A stretch of 64,000 bases of DNA from Azospirillum oleiclasticum (GTDB taxonomy: Bacteria; Pseudomonadota; Alphaproteobacteria; Azospirillales; Azospirillaceae), in contig NZ_JABFFR010000028.1 of the NCBI RefSeq assembly GCF_013423485.1, forward strand, positions 1 to 64,000, given 5' to 3'. A program made the translations under genes and the position numbers. Positions 61,509 through 64,000 of the stretch are shown piece by piece (position 1 is the stretch's first letter; every line of letters starts with the position of its first letter). Under the pieces are notes generated by a model. That model was not told the origin of the DNA and ran no database searches. It saw nothing but the letters and a program-made list of their open reading frames with translations.

Positions 61509-62510
61509 TCATCGCCCCACCAGCCCGTGCTTGCGCAGCAGGCCGCGGAGCTGGTGGTAGCCGAGCCCCAGCGACTCGGCGGTCCGGCGCTGGTTGTGGC
61601 GGTTGCGCGCCAGCGCCGCGCGCAGCAGCTCGGCCTCGAAGGCCCGGACCCGTTCGGTCAGCGGGCCGCCGGCCCGCGGTTCCGCATCTTCGACCGGTGG
61701 GGCCGGTGGCACGGATGGCGGGGTGAGGGCGGCGCTGCGGCTGAACGGGTCGAGGATCACCGTGTCCACGGGTGACTCGGCGTCGGCCGCGGCGACCGAG
61801 CGTTCGACCGCGTTGCGCAGCTCCCGCACGTTGCCGGGCCAGGGATGGGCGCGCAGCGCGGCCAGGGCCTCCTCCGTGAAGCCGGGGAAGTAGGGGCGCT
61901 CCAGCTCCCGCACCATGCCGCGCGCGAAATGCTCGGCCAGCGGTTCGATGTCCTCAGGCCGCTCGCGCAAGGGAGGCAGACGCACCACGTCGAAGGCCAG
62001 ACGGTCCAGCAGGTCGGGACGGAATGTTCCGGCGGCGGCCATGGCCGGCAGGTCGGCGTTGGTGGCGCCGACCACCCGCACGTCCACCCGTTGCGTCCGT
62101 CCGCCGATCCGCTCGATCTCCCCATACTCCACCGCACGCAGCAGCTTTTCCTGCACGGCGGCGCTGGCGGTGGCGACCTCGTCCAGGAACAGGGTGCCGC
62201 CGTCCGCCTGTTCGAACCGGCCGGCGTGGCGGCGGCTGGCGCCGGTGAAGGCCCCGGCCTCGAAGCCGAACAGCTCGGAATCCAGCAGCGTCTCCGGCAG
62301 GGCGGCGCAGTTCACCTTGACAAAGGGGCGGTCCCAGCGCCGCGACAGGTAATGGATGCGCGCCGCCGCCAGCTCCTTGCCGGTGCCACGCTCGCCGATC
62401 ACCAGCAGCGGCCGTTCGATCGGTGCCACGCGGGAGATGTGGGCGAGCGCCGCCAGGAAGGCGGGCGATTCCCCCAGCAGCGGCGGCAGTTCGGCGGGAA
62501 CGACGGTCAT
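61509..62510 (-). CDS. pspF: PspF sigma-54-dependent activator
   Basis: This 333-residue AAA+ protein activates sigma-54 RNA polymerase at the psp promoter. Walker A is GERGTGKE, GAFTGA (sigma-54 contact) is intact, and GGTLFLDEV is Walker B. A Fis-type helix-turn-helix ends the protein (RTAESLGLGYHQLRGLLRKHG). It lacks any N-terminal regulatory domain, as PspF does, so PspA is expected to inhibit it directly. It is divergent from the psp operon. Start is 62510. Confidence 0.92.
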   Translation of the reverse strand: MTVVPAELPPLLGESPAFLAALAHISRVAPIERPLLVIGERGTGKELAAARIHYLSRRWDRPFVKVNCAALPETLLDSELFGFEAGAFTGASRRHAGRFEQADGGTLFLDEVATASAAVQEKLLRAVEYGEIERIGGRTQRVDVRVVGATNADLPAMAAAGTFRPDLLDRLAFDVVRLPPLRERPEDIEPLAEHFARGMVRELERPYFPGFTEEALAALRAHPWPGNVRELRNAVERSVAAADAESPVDTVILDPFSRSAALTPPSVPPAPPVEDAEPRAGGPLTERVRAFEAELLRAALARNRHNQRRTAESLGLGYHQLRGLLRKHGLVGR

Positions 62511-62643
62511 GGTGAAATCCGCGATAGCATGTGGTGGAATCAACGAAGAAATGGTGAGAAACGCTATCTCCGTCGCGGAGGCTGGTCAAGCCGGGCGGGC
62601 CCAAACGCAGGCGGCGGGCCGGTTCCGGCGGATTGCCAGGCTC

Positions 62644-62659
62644 TGGCACGGCCGTTGCT
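62644..62659 (+). promoter_or_regulatory. Sigma-54 promoter of the psp operon
   Basis: TGGCAC (62644-62649), five bases, TTGCT (62655-62659) matches the -24/-12 consensus exactly. The start point should be near 62671, just before the first small gene at 62685. Confidence 0.9.
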
Positions 62660-62684
62660 TTTGTTCGGGCAAAGGAGACCGGAC

Positions 62685-62825
62685 ATGAGCGACGACACCT
62701 ACACCCGCTACCGCCCCGACAACCGCGACACCGTGCAGCGTCTGCGCGCCTGGCTGATGAGCCGCCCGTCGGAAAGCTGGCTGTTCTTCTTCGCCGGCAT
62801 CGTCGCCGGCGCGCTGCTCGGCTGA
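62685..62825 (+). CDS. Small single-pass membrane protein leading the psp operon
   Basis: This 46-residue protein has a charged N-terminus (MSDDTYTRYRPDNRDTVQRL) and one hydrophobic C-terminal segment (SWLFFFAGIVAGALLG). AAAGGAGA lies 6 bases upstream. It is the first gene after the sigma-54 promoter and pspA follows 29 bases later. It was too short for automated gene finders to list reliably. Its role in the envelope-stress response is unknown; the position suggests one. Confidence 0.75.
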   Translation: MSDDTYTRYRPDNRDTVQRLRAWLMSRPSESWLFFFAGIVAGALLG

Positions 62826-62854
62826 CCCGCTTCTTCGCTGAGGACACGAGAGAC

Positions 62855-63532
62855 ATGAGCATCTTTTCGCGCCTGACCGACATCGTTCAGTCCAACCTCA
62901 ACGCGATGCTCGACCGCGCCGAGGATCCGGAGAAGATGATCCGCCTGATCATCCAGGAGATGGAGGACACGCTGGTGGAGGTGCGCTCCTCCACCGTGAA
63001 GATCATCGCGGAGAAGAAGGAGATCGAGCGCCGCGTCGCCGATCTGCGCCGCGAGAGCGAGAACTGGGATCGCAAGGCGGAGATCGCGCTCACCTGCGAT
63101 CGTGAGGATCTCGCCAAAGGCGCGCTGATCGAGCGGTCCAGGCTGGCCGACCAGGCCGACCAGCTGGAGGTCCAGCACAAGGCCGTCGAGGAGGCGCTGA
63201 CCAAGGCCAACGACGACATCGGCCGGCTCCAGGCCAAGCTGACCGACGCCAAGAACCGCGAGAAGGCGCTGGTCGCCCGGCAGAAGTCCGCGGCCAACCG
63301 CGTCAAGGTCCGCAACACCCTGAACGACGAGCGGATCAACGAGGCCCTGTCGCGCTTCGAGCAGGTGGAAAAGAACCTGGACGAGCTGGAGGGCCGCGTG
63401 GAGTCCTACGACCTCGGCCGCAAGAAGTCGCTGTCGGAAGAGATTGCGGAACTTGAGGCGAACCACAAGGTGGAGGAGGATTTGGCGGCACTGCGCGCCC
63501 GCATCGCCGCGCGCAAGGCGGGCGGGTCCTGA
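62855..63532 (+). CDS. pspA: Phage shock protein A
   Basis: This 225-residue coiled-coil protein belongs to the PspA/IM30 (ESCRT-III-like) family and binds and repairs the stressed inner membrane, while inhibiting PspF. MSIFSRLTDIVQSNLNAML is the amphipathic N-terminal helix. Long coiled coils follow (IIAEKKEIERRVADLRRESE; QLEVQHKAVEEALTKA). Length and order (PspF divergent, then A, B, C) are standard. Confidence 0.94.
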   Translation: MSIFSRLTDIVQSNLNAMLDRAEDPEKMIRLIIQEMEDTLVEVRSSTVKIIAEKKEIERRVADLRRESENWDRKAEIALTCDREDLAKGALIERSRLADQADQLEVQHKAVEEALTKANDDIGRLQAKLTDAKNREKALVARQKSAANRVKVRNTLNDERINEALSRFEQVEKNLDELEGRVESYDLGRKKSLSEEIAELEANHKVEEDLAALRARIAARKAGGS

Positions 63533-63545
63533 CACCTGGACACGC

Positions 63546-63569
63546 GGGGGCCGGCCGAAACCGGCCCCC
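63546..63569 (+). terminator. Hairpin between pspA and pspB
   Basis: GGGGGCCGG and CCGGCCCCC form a 9-bp stem with the loop CCGAAA in the 71-base gap. It may attenuate pspB/pspC relative to pspA or stabilise the pspA mRNA end. Confidence 0.5.
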
Positions 63570-63603
63570 GGCCGCGGATCGCCTGGAGAAGGGCTGACAT
63601 CCT

Positions 63604-63834
63604 ATGGATCATTTCGGTTTCGTACTGGGCATCCTCTTTCTGGTCGTGGTGGTGCCGATGTGGATCCGTCACCACTACCGCCACCGGACGGAGACCCGGC
63701 GCGCGCTCAACGCCGAGGACGAGCGGGCGCTGGACGATCTGCGCGCGCTGGCCGAGCGCATGGAAAACCGCGTCCAGACCCTGGAGCGCATCCTCGACGC
63801 CGAGTCTCCGGGCTGGCGCAACAAGCTGTCATAG
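63604..63834 (+). CDS. pspB: Phage shock protein B
   Basis: This 76-residue inner-membrane protein has one N-terminal hydrophobic segment (FVLGILFLVVVVPMWIRHHYR) and a coiled-coil tail with a leucine pattern (LDDLRALAERMENRVQTLERIL). It works with PspC to sense stress and relieve PspA inhibition of PspF. The gene order supports the call. Confidence 0.9.
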   Translation: MDHFGFVLGILFLVVVVPMWIRHHYRHRTETRRALNAEDERALDDLRALAERMENRVQTLERILDAESPGWRNKLS

Positions 63835-63846
63835 GGGTGGACGTCG

Positions 63847-64000
63847 ATGCATGAGCGAACCTCGCCTTTCGGCGGTTTCCGTCCGCGCGGCCTGTTCCGC
63901 AACCCCGAGCGCGGCCGGATCGCCGGCGTGTGCGCCGGTGTGGCCGACTATCTCGGGGTCGATCGGTTCGTCATCAGGCTGGGCTTCGTCGCGGCCGTGA
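63847..64000 (+). CDS. pspC: Phage shock protein C (partial, runs off the window)
   Basis: The first 51 residues are visible. After a short leader (MHERTSPFGGFRP) they show the PspC domain core: NPERGRIAGVCAGVADYLGVDRFVIRLGF, which is the conserved 'IAGVCAGVADYLG' stretch. It is the third conserved psp gene and lies 12 bases past pspB. Its transmembrane part and end are beyond the window. Confidence 0.9.
   Translation, partial: MHERTSPFGGFRPRGLFRNPERGRIAGVCAGVADYLGVDRFVIRLGFVAAV

Overview
The window is chromosomal DNA from a high-GC alphaproteobacterium, most likely an Azospirillum-type Rhodospirillales. Evidence for this is the fixABCX operon behind a NifA/sigma-54 promoter, the rpmH-rnpA-yidD-yidC-engB block, LexA (GTTC-N7-GTTC) and CtrA (TTAA-N7-TTAA) type sites, and a psp operon led by pspF. 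Species was not determined. No rRNA, tRNA or CRISPR array was recognised.

Layout. 1-1379: a complete-looking IS (ISNCY/IS1202-like transposase, tandem subterminal repeats at both ends, a perfect 42-bp palindrome behind the transposase). 1444-5725: a leftward phage-morphogenesis module (two unknown genes, portal, Bbp19-like, scaffolding) whose promoter overlaps an SOS-type box, facing a divergent S24-type repressor. 5811-8924: a TerB-like protein, a class IV aminotransferase, small proteins and asd. 8986-12437: rpmH, rnpA, yidD, yidC, engB. 12441-16774: a MerR regulator with an MFS exporter behind a 19-bp-spacer promoter, an LpxR-like protein and AMP nucleosidase. 16993-20036: a divergent membrane metalloprotease with an unknown partner, then a decayed methyltransferase. 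20066-24211: ftsY-mtaB-dapF and a SpoU methyltransferase. 24234-29099: a small membrane protein, GtrA, leuD-leuB, a KGG stress protein, a CitE-like lyase and a Cys-rich protein.

29307-36544: pdxY, then fixABCX (NifA/sigma-54 controlled) and a CIO-type cydAB pair, which together suggest nitrogen fixation with a high-affinity or protective oxidase. 36700-38664: a MACPF-like/jacalin protein and a small hydrophobic protein. 38803-44608: a Deg-type protease, envelope and hydrophilic small proteins, and a NitT/TauT-type ABC transporter. 44672-49630: acs, an AT-richer gene-poor stretch, and a divergent Lrp/alanine dehydrogenase pair. 49705-52853: an FMN-binding stress protein and late cobalamin genes cobC, cobS and cobT. 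52999-57583: a PAS protein, a lipoprotein, a HigBA-like toxin-antitoxin operon, DinB, and an RHH regulator with a PHB-depolymerase-type esterase. 57640-60908: PAS protein plus a soluble FtsK paralogue, and msrA. 61062-64000: a sigma-1.1-like domain protein with a membrane tail, then pspF divergent from the psp operon (small membrane protein, pspA, pspB, start of pspC).

Regulation is readable at several places: sigma-54 elements at 33966 and 62644, a NifA-type UAS at 34038, an SOS-type box at 5001, a MerR-type promoter at 12881, toxin-antitoxin operators at 54310 and a CtrA-type box at 44672. All functional statements rest on reading motifs by eye; no database search was run.
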